Positions 1 to 6,888 of a stretch of DNA of 12,148 nt are shown piece by piece (the stretch's first letter is position 1; each line of letters opens with the position of its first letter). The notes under the pieces were generated by a model. It searched no databases. It saw only the letters and a list, made by a program, of their open reading frames with translations, and was not told the origin of the DNA. This DNA comes from Alphaproteobacteria bacterium (GTDB lineage: Bacteria; Pseudomonadota; Alphaproteobacteria; Reyranellales; Reyranellaceae): assembly GCA_005884705.1 (NCBI GenBank), contig VBAF01000238.1:1-12148 (forward strand), in the 5' to 3' direction. The position numbers and the translations under genes were made by a program.

Positions 1-66
1 GGGCTCGAAGCGGCGATCCGCGAGATGCGCCGCATCATGGACGAAGCGCGCACGGGTTCGGCGTGA
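1..66 (+). CDS. pdxJ: PdxJ (pyridoxine 5'-phosphate synthase), C-terminal end only
   Basis: Frame 1 is open from the window edge to the TGA at 64-66 and gives 21 residues beginning GLEAAIREMRRIMDEAR. This resembles the last helix of PdxJ, where a G-L-E-x-A-V-R-E-M-K-like segment followed by M-x-E-A-R closes the barrel. PdxJ condenses 1-deoxyxylulose 5-phosphate with 3-amino-2-oxopropyl phosphate in the cytosol to make pyridoxine 5'-phosphate. The stop overlaps the acpS start by four bases (GTGA), and pdxJ-acpS is a common pair in proteobacteria. The identification rests on a short tail plus context, so it is good but not certain. The start lies outside the window. Confidence 0.75.
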   Translation, partial: GLEAAIREMRRIMDEARTGSA

Positions 67-476
67 TCCTGGGCATCGGCAACGATCTCTGCGACATCCG
101 CCGCATCGAGAAGTCGCTGGAGCGCTTCGGCGAGCGCTTCATCCGGCGCATCTTCACCGAGATCGAGCAAAGGCGCTCCGAGGGCCGCGCGACGCGTGCC
201 GCGAGCTACGCCAAGCGCTTCGCCGCCAAGGAGGCTTGCGCCAAGGCGCTCGGCACCGGCCTGCGGCGCGGCGTGTTCTGGCGCGACATGGGGGTGATCA
301 ATCTGCGCGGCGGCAAGCCGACCCTGGTGCTGACCGGGGGCGCGCTCGCCCGCCTGCAGGAAATCACGCCGCCCGGCCTCACCGCCCAGATCGACCTTAC
401 CCTGACCGACGAATATCCGCTGGCTCAGGCGATCGTGATCATCTCGGGTGTTCCTGCCGCAGGGGCAGCGCCCTGA
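63..476 (+). CDS. acpS: Holo-[acyl-carrier-protein] synthase
   Basis: AcpS transfers 4'-phosphopantetheine from CoA to a serine of apo-ACP, activating it for fatty acid synthesis in the cytosol. The 137-residue product is of normal family length. It opens MILGIGNDLCDIRRIE, with the magnesium-binding Asp at residue 8, and carries the signature FAAKEACAKALGTG at residues 53-66, with the second metal ligand Glu at residue 57. The start is the GTG at 63, which overlaps the pdxJ stop as GTGA and suggests translational coupling. Downstream, 96 bases with an inverted repeat separate it from lepB, the widest gap in the housekeeping cluster. No defect is visible. Confidence 0.95.
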   Translation: MILGIGNDLCDIRRIEKSLERFGERFIRRIFTEIEQRRSEGRATRAASYAKRFAAKEACAKALGTGLRRGVFWRDMGVINLRGGKPTLVLTGGALARLQEITPPGLTAQIDLTLTDEYPLAQAIVIISGVPAAGAAP

Positions 477-479
477 AAT

Positions 480-529
480 GACCAATTTGCCCCCCTTCCC
501 TGCGGCGGCCGGGCAGGGAGACATTGGTC
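480..529 (+). repeat. Composite inverted repeat between acpS and lepB
   Basis: Two nested perfect 7-bp stems can form. The outer one is GACCAAT (480-486) with ATTGGTC (523-529). The inner one is TCCCTGC (497-503) with GCAGGGA (513-519), closing a loop of nine bases. An asymmetric C-rich internal loop lies on the left side. No T-run follows, so it is not a classical intrinsic terminator. It begins four bases after the acpS stop and ends 43 bases before the lepB ATG. It could be an mRNA-processing or stability hairpin, and the cluster contains the dsRNA nuclease gene rnc. It could also be a small dispersed palindromic repeat. The function is inferred only. Confidence 0.6.
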
Positions 530-572
530 CTGTGCCCTGCTATACGCGCGGCTCTTGCAATTTGGGACGGCG

Positions 573-1382
573 ATGACGGACGTGGTTGAACGTCGCAAGC
601 GTGGACAGGAGAAGGCCGGAGGGCTGGCCGAAACCATCCGGACCGTGGTCTACGCGGTGCTGATCGCACTCGTCGTGCGGACTTTCGCCGTCGAGCCGTT
701 CAACATCCCGTCGGGCTCGATGATCCCGACCCTGCTGGTCGGCGACTACCTGTTCGTCTCGAAATACTCGTACGGCTACAGCAAGCATTCCTTCCCTTTT
801 TCGCTGGGCTTCTTCTCGGGCCGCATCCTGGGCCACATGCCCGATCGCGGTGACGTCGCCGTCTTCAAGTATCCCGGCGACCAGGGCCAGGGCCCCAACC
901 GCACCGACTACATCAAGCGCATCGTCGGCCTGCCGGGCGACACCATCCAGGTCACCGAGGGCATCCTCCAGATCAACGGCAAGCCGGTCGAACGCGCCAA
1001 GGTCGGCGACTACGTCCAGGGCGGCGGCGGCGCCTACCGCACCGGCACGCTCTACAACGAGGTCCTGCCCAACGGCCGCCGTCACGAGATCGTCGAGACC
1101 ACCGACAACGGCCAGTCCGACAACACGCCGAAGTTCCTGGTCCCGCCCGACCACTTTTTCATGATGGGCGACAACCGCGACGATTCGCTGGACAGCCGCA
1201 CCGCGCTGCAGCTGAGCGGCGGCCAGGCCGCGCAGCTCGGCTGGTACGTGCCGGCCGAGAACCTGGTCGGCCGCGCCGAGTTCATCTTCTTCTCGCACGA
1301 CCCGTCGGCGGCGAGTTGGTTCGAGCCGTGGAAATGGCCGCAGGCGATCCGCTTCAGCCGCTTCTTCATGGCGATCCACTGA
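573..1382 (+). CDS. lepB: Signal peptidase I
   Basis: Leader peptidase cuts signal peptides from Sec- and Tat-exported pre-proteins at the periplasmic face of the inner membrane. The 269-residue product has one N-terminal membrane segment at about residues 21-38. It is followed by the catalytic-serine motif PSGSMIPTLLVGD (Ser49), the general-base motif DYIKRIVGLPGD (Lys115) and box E, GDNRDDSLDSR (199-209). The ATG at 573 is chosen because GGGACGG (564-570) lies just upstream; an in-frame TTG at 555 would add six residues. It sits at its usual place before rnc. Its 3' end probably overlaps the rnc start. The Tat-exported binding proteins downstream would be among its likely substrates. Confidence 0.95.
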   Translation: MTDVVERRKRGQEKAGGLAETIRTVVYAVLIALVVRTFAVEPFNIPSGSMIPTLLVGDYLFVSKYSYGYSKHSFPFSLGFFSGRILGHMPDRGDVAVFKYPGDQGQGPNRTDYIKRIVGLPGDTIQVTEGILQINGKPVERAKVGDYVQGGGGAYRTGTLYNEVLPNGRRHEIVETTDNGQSDNTPKFLVPPDHFFMMGDNRDDSLDSRTALQLSGGQAAQLGWYVPAENLVGRAEFIFFSHDPSAASWFEPWKWPQAIRFSRFFMAIH

Positions 1383-2059
1383 AGCCCACCTTATTGGATC
1401 TAGGCCACGATTTCGCGCGCCCCGAGCTGCTCGCCGAGGCGCTGACCCATCGCAGCGCGCTCGACCGCCAGCCTGACCTGAAGGCCGCCCTGCCGCACGG
1501 CAACGAGCGACTGGAGTTCCTCGGCGACCGCGTGCTCTCGCTTGCCATGGCCGATCTGCTGCTGCGCCGCTTCCCGCACGAGCGCGAAGGCGACCTCGCG
1601 CGCCGGCACGCCAATCTGGTGCGCGCCGCCACGCTGGCCGAGATCGCGGCCGAGATCGACCTCGGCGCGCATATCCACCTGGGCGATTCTGAAACCCAGC
1701 CCGAGGTCCGGCCGACCATCCTCGCCGATGCGCTTGAGGCGGTGCTGGGCGCGATCTTCCTCGATGCCGGCTTCGCCGCGGCGGCGGCCTGCGTCGAGCG
1801 CCTGTGGGGCGAGCGGCTGAGCGCGATGCTGGCTGCGCCGCGCGACGCCAAGACCACGCTGCAGGAATGGGCGCAGGCGCGTCGCCTGCCGCTGCCGGCC
1901 TATCGCGAGGTCGGCCGCGAGGGCCCACCGCATGCGCCCGCCTTCGTGGTCGACGTCTCGATCAAGGGCCACGAGCCCGGCCGCGGCCGCGCCGGCAACA
2001 AGCGCGAGGCCGAACGGCTGGCGGCCGTCGCCCTGCTCGAACGGCTGGGGGCATCATGA
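1334..2059 (+). CDS. rnc: Ribonuclease III
   Basis: RNase III cleaves double-stranded RNA, processing the rRNA precursor and controlling mRNA turnover. The nuclease signature NERLEFLGDRVL is present, with acidic residues at 58, 61 and 65 if counted from the ATG at 1334. The second metal-binding pair lies in ILADALEAVLGA (Asp132, Glu135). A C-terminal dsRNA-binding domain runs from DAKTTLQEWAQ to the end, with the helix NKREAERLAAVALLERL. The start is uncertain. ATG 1334 overlaps lepB by 49 bases and gives 241 aa. TTG 1394, with GAAG nine bases upstream, gives about 221 aa, and recognisable homology begins only near there. The stop overlaps the era start as ATGA. Confidence 0.93.
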   Translation: MAAGDPLQPLLHGDPLKPTLLDLGHDFARPELLAEALTHRSALDRQPDLKAALPHGNERLEFLGDRVLSLAMADLLLRRFPHEREGDLARRHANLVRAATLAEIAAEIDLGAHIHLGDSETQPEVRPTILADALEAVLGAIFLDAGFAAAAACVERLWGERLSAMLAAPRDAKTTLQEWAQARRLPLPAYREVGREGPPHAPAFVVDVSIKGHEPGRGRAGNKREAERLAAVALLERLGAS

Positions 2060-2991
2060 CGCGTGCAGGCTTCGTGGCGATCGTCGGTGCGCCCAATGCC
2101 GGCAAGTCGACCCTGGTGAACGCGCTGGTCGGCTCCAAGGTGAGCATCGTCTCGCCCAAGGTGCAGACCACCCGGATGCGCGTGATCGGCATCGCCATGG
2201 CCGACCTTGCCGATGATGGAAAAGGGGGCGGCGATCGCGCGCAAGTGGTGCTCGTCGACACGCCCGGCATTTTCCGCATTGCCAAGCGGCGACTCGAACG
2301 CGCCATGGTCGCCGCCGCCTGGCAGGGCGCCGAGGATGCCGACGTAGTGGCCCTGGTGGTCGACGCCGAGCGCGGCATCGGCCAGGAGACGCGGGCGATC
2401 GTCGAGCGGCTGAAGCAGAGCAAGGCGCCGCGTTTCCTGGTGCTGAACAAGATCGACCTGGTGCCGCGCGCGCAGCTGCTGGCGCTGACCGGCGAGCTCA
2501 ACGCGCTGCTGCCCTTCGAACGCACCTTCATGGTGAGCGCGCTCAAGAGCGACGGCGTGGCCGACGTGCTCACAGCCTTCGCCGCCGCCGTGCCCGCCGG
2601 CCCGTTCCTCTATCCCGAGGACCAGGCGGCCGACCTGCCGATGCGGCTGCTGGCGGCCGAGGTGACGCGCGAGCAGGTGTTCCTGCAGCTTCACCAGGAG
2701 CTGCCCTACGAGGCCGCGGTCGAGACCGAGAAGTGGGAGGAGCGCCCCGACGGCTCGGTGCGCATCGAGCAGATCATCCATGTCCAGCGCGAGAGCCAGC
2801 GACCGATCGTGCTCGGCAAGGGCGGCGCGCGCATCAAGCAGATCGGCGCGCGGGCGCGGCACGAGCTCACGACCATGTTCGAGCGGCCGGTGCATCTCTT
2901 CCTGCACGTGAAGGTGAGCGAGCGCTGGGCCGAGGATCCGGGGCATTACCGCACGATCGGCCTGGACTACGATCTGAAGGACCGCCGGTAG
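2056..2991 (+). CDS. era: GTPase Era
   Basis: Era is a Ras-like GTPase that binds the 3' end of 16S rRNA and helps mature the 30S subunit at the membrane-cytosol interface. All GTPase motifs are visible in the 311 residues: G1 GAPNAGKS (11-18), QTTR in switch I (37-40), G3 DTPG (68-71), G4 NKID (131-134) and G5 SAL (161-163). A C-terminal KH domain carries IVLGKGGARIKQIG (251-264). The ATG overlaps the rnc stop (ATGA) and is preceded by a G-run at 2047-2051. A loop of about ten extra residues, rich in Asp and Gly (ADLADDGKGGGD), precedes the G3 strand. This makes it slightly longer than the usual protein of about 300 residues. Confidence 0.97.
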   Translation: MTRAGFVAIVGAPNAGKSTLVNALVGSKVSIVSPKVQTTRMRVIGIAMADLADDGKGGGDRAQVVLVDTPGIFRIAKRRLERAMVAAAWQGAEDADVVALVVDAERGIGQETRAIVERLKQSKAPRFLVLNKIDLVPRAQLLALTGELNALLPFERTFMVSALKSDGVADVLTAFAAAVPAGPFLYPEDQAADLPMRLLAAEVTREQVFLQLHQELPYEAAVETEKWEERPDGSVRIEQIIHVQRESQRPIVLGKGGARIKQIGARARHELTTMFERPVHLFLHVKVSERWAEDPGHYRTIGLDYDLKDRR

Positions 2992-3000
2992 GCCGCGCCC

Positions 3001-3735
3001 ATGGAATGGAGCGACCAGGGCATCGTCCTGTCGAGCCGGCCTCACAGCGAGACCGGCCTGGTCGCCTCCGTGCTGACCCGCGCGCACGGCCGTCACGCCG
3101 GCTTCATCCACGGCGGCATCTCGCTCTCGCGCAAGACGCGGCCGATCTGGCAGCCGGGCAACGTCGTCGAAGTCGTCTGGCGTGCGAAGCTTGCCGAGCA
3201 GCTTGGCAATTTCACCGGCGAAGCGCGGGAGTCCCATGCCGCACGCGTGCTCGACGATGCCGCTGAACTGGCGGGCCTTGCTGCCGCCTGCGCGATGGTC
3301 GACGCAGCACTGCCCGAGCGAGAGCCGCATCCGGCGATCTACGAGGGCTTTCATGCCTTTCTCGGCGTGCTCGGCCACGAGGGCTGGCCGGCGATCTACG
3401 TGCGGCTGGAGCTCGGCCTGCTGCAGGAGCTGGGCTTCGGCCTCGACCTCGAGAAGTGCGCGCTGACCGGCACGACCGAGGACCTCGCCTTCGTCTCGCC
3501 GAAGACCGGCCGGGCGGTGTCGCGCACCGCCGCCGAGCCCTATCGCGACAAGCTGGTCGCCCTGCCGGCCTTTCTATCCACCGGCGGCCTGCCGGCCGAA
3601 GCCGGCGAGTTGCGACAGGGCCTCGATTTGACGGGTTTTTTCCTCGAGCGGCACGTGTTCTGGCCACACAACAAGCCCTTGCCTGCCGCGCGGGCGAGAT
3701 TTATGGAAACGCTGCACCGCCAAGAACAACAATGA
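3001..3735 (+). CDS. recO: DNA repair protein RecO
   Basis: RecO works with RecR, and RecF where present, to load RecA onto SSB-coated single-stranded DNA during gap repair. The 244-residue product starts MEWSDQGIVLSSRPHSETG and contains GRHAGFIHGGIS, the typical N-terminal OB-fold region. A helical domain follows with RLELGLLQELGFGLDLEKC (135-153). The four-cysteine zinc cluster of many RecO proteins is absent: only Cys153 of that region remains, followed by ALTGTTEDLAFVSPKTGRA, as is usual in alphaproteobacteria. ATG 3001 lies nine bases after the era stop. The Shine-Dalgarno is weak, so coupling to era translation is likely. Confidence 0.92.
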   Translation: MEWSDQGIVLSSRPHSETGLVASVLTRAHGRHAGFIHGGISLSRKTRPIWQPGNVVEVVWRAKLAEQLGNFTGEARESHAARVLDDAAELAGLAAACAMVDAALPEREPHPAIYEGFHAFLGVLGHEGWPAIYVRLELGLLQELGFGLDLEKCALTGTTEDLAFVSPKTGRAVSRTAAEPYRDKLVALPAFLSTGGLPAEAGELRQGLDLTGFFLERHVFWPHNKPLPAARARFMETLHRQEQQ

Positions 3736-3768
3736 CGGCCGGTTCGGCCGTTGCCCCTCTCAGCGCCG

Positions 3769-6012
3769 ATGGCCAAACGCACCACCAACGTCGTCCCTCT
3801 CGCCGTCGTCAAGCCGGTGCCCTTCGGGCAGGCGCTCCAGGAGCGCTACCTGTCCTATGCCCTCAGCACGATCATGGCGCGCTCGCTGCCGGACGTGCGC
3901 GACGGGCTGAAGCCGGTCCATCGCCGCCTGCTCTTTGCGATGCGGCAATTGCGGCTCGATCCCAACAGCGCCTTCAAGAAGAGCGCGCGCGTGGTCGGCG
4001 ACGTGATCGGCCAGTACCACCCGCACGGCGACCAGTCGATCTATGACGCCCTGGTGCGCCTCGCCCAGGAATTCTCGGTTCGCTATCCGCTGATCGAGGG
4101 GCAGGGCAACTTCGGCAACATCGACGGCGATAACCCTGCCGCCATGCGTTACACCGAGGCGCGGCTGACCGCGGTGGCCGAAGCGCTGCTCGGCGGCATC
4201 GAGGAGAACGCGGTCGACTTCCGTCCGACCTATGACGGCGCGGCCGAGGAGCCGATCGTCCTGCCGGGCGGCTTCCCCAACCTCCTGGCCAATGGCGCGG
4301 CCGGCATCGCGGTCGGCATGGCGACCTCGATCCCGCCGCACAATGCCGGCGACCTGTGCGACGCGCTGCTGCACCTGATCCGCACGCCCAACGCCCGCGT
4401 CGATACCCTGGTCGAGCTGGTGAAGGGCCCCGACTTCCCGACCGGCGGCATCCTGGTCGAGCCGCGCGACTCGATCGTCGAGTCCTACAAGACCGGCCGC
4501 GGCGCGTTTCGCCTGCGCGCGCGCTGGGAGAAAGAGGAGCTGCCGCGCGGCCAGTACCGCATCATCGTCACCGAGATTCCCTACCAGGTCCAGAAGGGCC
4601 GGCTGATCGAGCGCATTGCCGAGATCATCAACGCCAAGAAGCTGCCGATCCTCGAGGACGTGCGCGACGAATCGGCCGACGACGTGCGTATCGTGCTCGA
4701 GCCGCGCACCGGCAACGTGCCGGCGGAGCTCCTGATGGAGCAGCTCTTCAAGCTGACCGATCTCGAGATCCGCTTCCCGCTGAACCTCAACGTGCTCGAC
4801 CGGACCAACACGCCGCGCGTGATGGATCTGCGCGAGGCGTTGCAGGCTTTCCTCGACCATCGCCGCGAGGTCCTGGTCCGTCGGTCGACGTTCCGGCTGG
4901 CCGAGATCGACCGGCGGCTGGAGGTCCTCGACGGCTATTTGATCGCCTATCTCAACGTCGACAAGCTGATCAAGATCATCCGCGAGGAGGACGAGCCCAA
5001 GCCCAAGATGATGAAGGCCTTCGAGCTCTCCGACCTGCAGGCCGAGTCGATCCTCAACATGCGGCTGCGTGCCTTGCGCCGGCTGGAAGAGTTCGAGATC
5101 AGGGGCGAGCACAAGAAGCTCAGCGCCGAGCGCAAGGAGCTGCGGGCGCTCCTGAAGGACGAGAAGCTGCAATGGGGCAAGATCGCTGAGGAGGTCCAGG
5201 AGACCAAGGCGAAGTTCGGGCCCAAGACCAAGATCGGCAAGCGCCGCACCGAGCTTGCCGATGCGCCGGTCGAGGTCGAGCATGCCCTCGAAGACTTCGT
5301 CGAGCGCGAGCCGGTGACCATCGTGCTGTCGGCCAAGGGCTGGATCCGCGCCGCCAAGGGCCATCTCGACGAGAAGCAGGCCGGCGAGCTCAAGTACAAG
5401 GAGGGCGACGAGGCGAAGTTCGTGCTGCACGCCCAGTCGACCGACCGGATCCTGATCTTCGGCACCAACGGCCGCTTCTACACGCTGGGCTGCGATCGCC
5501 TGCCGAGCGCGCGCGGCCATGGCGAGCCGGTGCGCCTGATGATCGAGCTCGGCAACGAGCAGGACATCATCGATCTCGCCGTGCTGAAGGGCGGCCGCAA
5601 GTTCCTGGTGGCGTCGGATGCCGGTCGCGGCTTCATCGTGCCGGAGGACGAAGTCGCGGCGCAGACCAAGAACGGCAAGCAGGTCCTCAATCTGTCCGGC
5701 AACGAGAAGGCGCGAGCTTTCAGCGTCGTGCCGGAGGATGCCGATTCGATTGCGGCCCTGAGCATGGGCTACAAGCTCTTGATTTTTCCGCTCGAGCAGA
5801 TTCCCGAGATGGGGCGAGGCCGGGGCGTAACCTTGCAGAAGTCGAAAGGCGATCAGCTACGTGACGCGCAAGCATTCAAGCTCGCCGACGGACTGCCTTG
5901 GGCTAATCGCGTAATCGATGCGTCCGAATTGAAGTTCTGGCGCGGCGAGCGCGCGCAAGCGGGCCGGATGCGAGAAGGCAAGTGGCCCAAGAAGAATTTC
6001 AAAGGCGAATGA
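3769..6012 (+). CDS. parC: DNA topoisomerase IV subunit A
   Basis: ParC is the breakage-reunion subunit of topoisomerase IV, which with ParE decatenates daughter chromosomes. The 747-residue product has YALSTIMARSLPDVRDGLKP near its N-terminus, then HPHGDQSIYDALVRLAQ and the catalytic tyrosine in AMRYTEARLT (Tyr128). A long coiled-coil/tower region follows, then a C-terminal beta-pinwheel (for example FGTNGRFYTLG). There is no canonical QRRGGKG GyrA box, only a weak GHGEPV-like segment, which favours ParC over GyrA. ATG 3769 is preferred to an in-frame TTG at 3751; neither has a clear Shine-Dalgarno. Gln89 occupies the place of the quinolone-contact serine. The gene lies 33 bases after recO and one base before uppP. 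Confidence 0.94.
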   Translation: MAKRTTNVVPLAVVKPVPFGQALQERYLSYALSTIMARSLPDVRDGLKPVHRRLLFAMRQLRLDPNSAFKKSARVVGDVIGQYHPHGDQSIYDALVRLAQEFSVRYPLIEGQGNFGNIDGDNPAAMRYTEARLTAVAEALLGGIEENAVDFRPTYDGAAEEPIVLPGGFPNLLANGAAGIAVGMATSIPPHNAGDLCDALLHLIRTPNARVDTLVELVKGPDFPTGGILVEPRDSIVESYKTGRGAFRLRARWEKEELPRGQYRIIVTEIPYQVQKGRLIERIAEIINAKKLPILEDVRDESADDVRIVLEPRTGNVPAELLMEQLFKLTDLEIRFPLNLNVLDRTNTPRVMDLREALQAFLDHRREVLVRRSTFRLAEIDRRLEVLDGYLIAYLNVDKLIKIIREEDEPKPKMMKAFELSDLQAESILNMRLRALRRLEEFEIRGEHKKLSAERKELRALLKDEKLQWGKIAEEVQETKAKFGPKTKIGKRRTELADAPVEVEHALEDFVEREPVTIVLSAKGWIRAAKGHLDEKQAGELKYKEGDEAKFVLHAQSTDRILIFGTNGRFYTLGCDRLPSARGHGEPVRLMIELGNEQDIIDLAVLKGGRKFLVASDAGRGFIVPEDEVAAQTKNGKQVLNLSGNEKARAFSVVPEDADSIAALSMGYKLLIFPLEQIPEMGRGRGVTLQKSKGDQLRDAQAFKLADGLPWANRVIDASELKFWRGERAQAGRMREGKWPKKNFKGE

Positions 6013-6013
6013 G

Positions 6014-6820
6014 ATGGACCTCGCGCTGCTGATCAAGACCATCATCATCGGCCTGGTCGAGGGCCTGACCGAGTTCCTGCCGATTTCCTCGACCGGTCAT
6101 ATCATCCTGGCTGAGCAGCTGCTGAATTTTGAGGGGCCCGCGGGCAAGGTCTTCGAGATCGTCATCCAACTCGGGGCGATCCTCGCCATCTGCGTGCTCT
6201 ACTATGCCAAGATCTTCGCGACCGTGGCCGGCGTCGTACGGCGCGATGCGACGTCGATCCGCTTCGCGACAGCCGTGATCGTCGCTTTCCTGCCGGCCGC
6301 GGTGATCGGCGTGGCGCTGCACAAGTACATCAAGGCGCTGCTCGACAAGCCGATCGTGGTGGCGGTCGCCTTCATCGTCGGCGGCATCGCCATCCTGGTG
6401 ATCGAGAGGTATGCGCAACGTCCGCGCATAAAGTCGGTCGACGACATCGACTGGAAGACCGCGCTGTTCGTCGGCTTCTGCCAGTGCCTCGCCATGGTCC
6501 CCGGCGTCTCGCGTTCCGGCGCCACCATCATGGGCGCGCGCGTTCTGCGCGTGGATCGTGCGAGTTCAGCCGAGTTCTCGTTCTTCCTCGCCATCCCGAC
6601 CATGCTGGGGGCGACGGTCTACGATCTCTACAGGAACTGGAAGACGCTCGACTGGCAGGGCGGCGGGCTGATCGCGATCGGTTTCGTCGTGGCCTTCCTG
6701 TCGGCCCTGGTGGTGGTGAAGCCGTTCGTGCGCTTCGTCAGCCGCCACGGTTTCGGCGTCTTCGCCTGGTACCGTATTGCAGTGGGTGCATTGGCGCTCG
6801 TCCTTCTCGTCATGCGTTGA
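6014..6820 (+). CDS. uppP: Undecaprenyl-diphosphatase UppP (BacA family)
   Basis: UppP dephosphorylates undecaprenyl pyrophosphate at the inner membrane, recycling the lipid carrier for peptidoglycan and other envelope polymers. High activity gives bacitracin tolerance. The 268-residue protein is strongly hydrophobic with several membrane segments. It carries both family signatures: EGLTEFLPISSTGH (Glu16, Glu20, Ser25-Thr27, His29) and PGVSRSGAT (163-171, Arg167). The length matches the family. The ATG is one base after the parC stop, with AAAGGCG (6001-6007) at a plausible Shine-Dalgarno distance, so it is probably co-transcribed with parC. No clear terminator lies in the 68 bases before the first binding-protein gene. 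Confidence 0.95.
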   Translation: MDLALLIKTIIIGLVEGLTEFLPISSTGHIILAEQLLNFEGPAGKVFEIVIQLGAILAICVLYYAKIFATVAGVVRRDATSIRFATAVIVAFLPAAVIGVALHKYIKALLDKPIVVAVAFIVGGIAILVIERYAQRPRIKSVDDIDWKTALFVGFCQCLAMVPGVSRSGATIMGARVLRVDRASSAEFSFFLAIPTMLGATVYDLYRNWKTLDWQGGGLIAIGFVVAFLSALVVVKPFVRFVSRHGFGVFAWYRIAVGALALVLLVMR

Positions 6821-6842
6821 GCCTTCTGCCGCTCCGGTCCGC

Positions 6843-6854
6843 GTGCCATAAGCC
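6843..6854 (+). promoter_or_regulatory. GTGYCATAAGYC box upstream of SBP1
   Basis: GTGCCATAAGCC lies 34 bases before the SBP1 ATG. The same element with C/T changes (GTGTCATAAGTC) lies at 8071-8082 upstream of SBP2, at a similar distance. CATAAG could act as a weak -10 hexamer, or the box could be a regulator site. It is the main sequence shared by these two otherwise different leaders. Confidence 0.35.
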
Positions 6855-6888
6855 CGCGCAATCGCATTGGATTTTCCGGAGTTTCGTC

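Noticed and set aside
540..1928. Long minus-strand open frame (462 codons) opposite lepB and rnc
   Set aside because: It is Arg/Pro/Ala-rich without a recognisable motif, and lies fully opposite two clear genes. Long antisense frames are expected at this GC content.
1900..3378. Minus-strand open frame (492 codons) opposite era and recO
   Set aside because: It spans three plus-strand genes, has no motif or good ribosome site, and has the shadow composition rich in His, Arg and Ala.
3732..3768. ATGA at the recO stop as a parC start
   Set aside because: The ATG at 3732 is in a different frame from parC and leads into a low-complexity frame. The ParC homology frame starts at 3769 (or TTG 3751).
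3760..5520. Long minus-strand open frame (586 codons) opposite parC
   Set aside because: Composition mirrors parC codons and no family motif is seen. It is an antisense shadow.
6821..6888. Intrinsic terminator between uppP and SBP1
   Set aside because: No stable stem followed by a T-run was found. The short T-run at 6872-6875 is not preceded by a hairpin.
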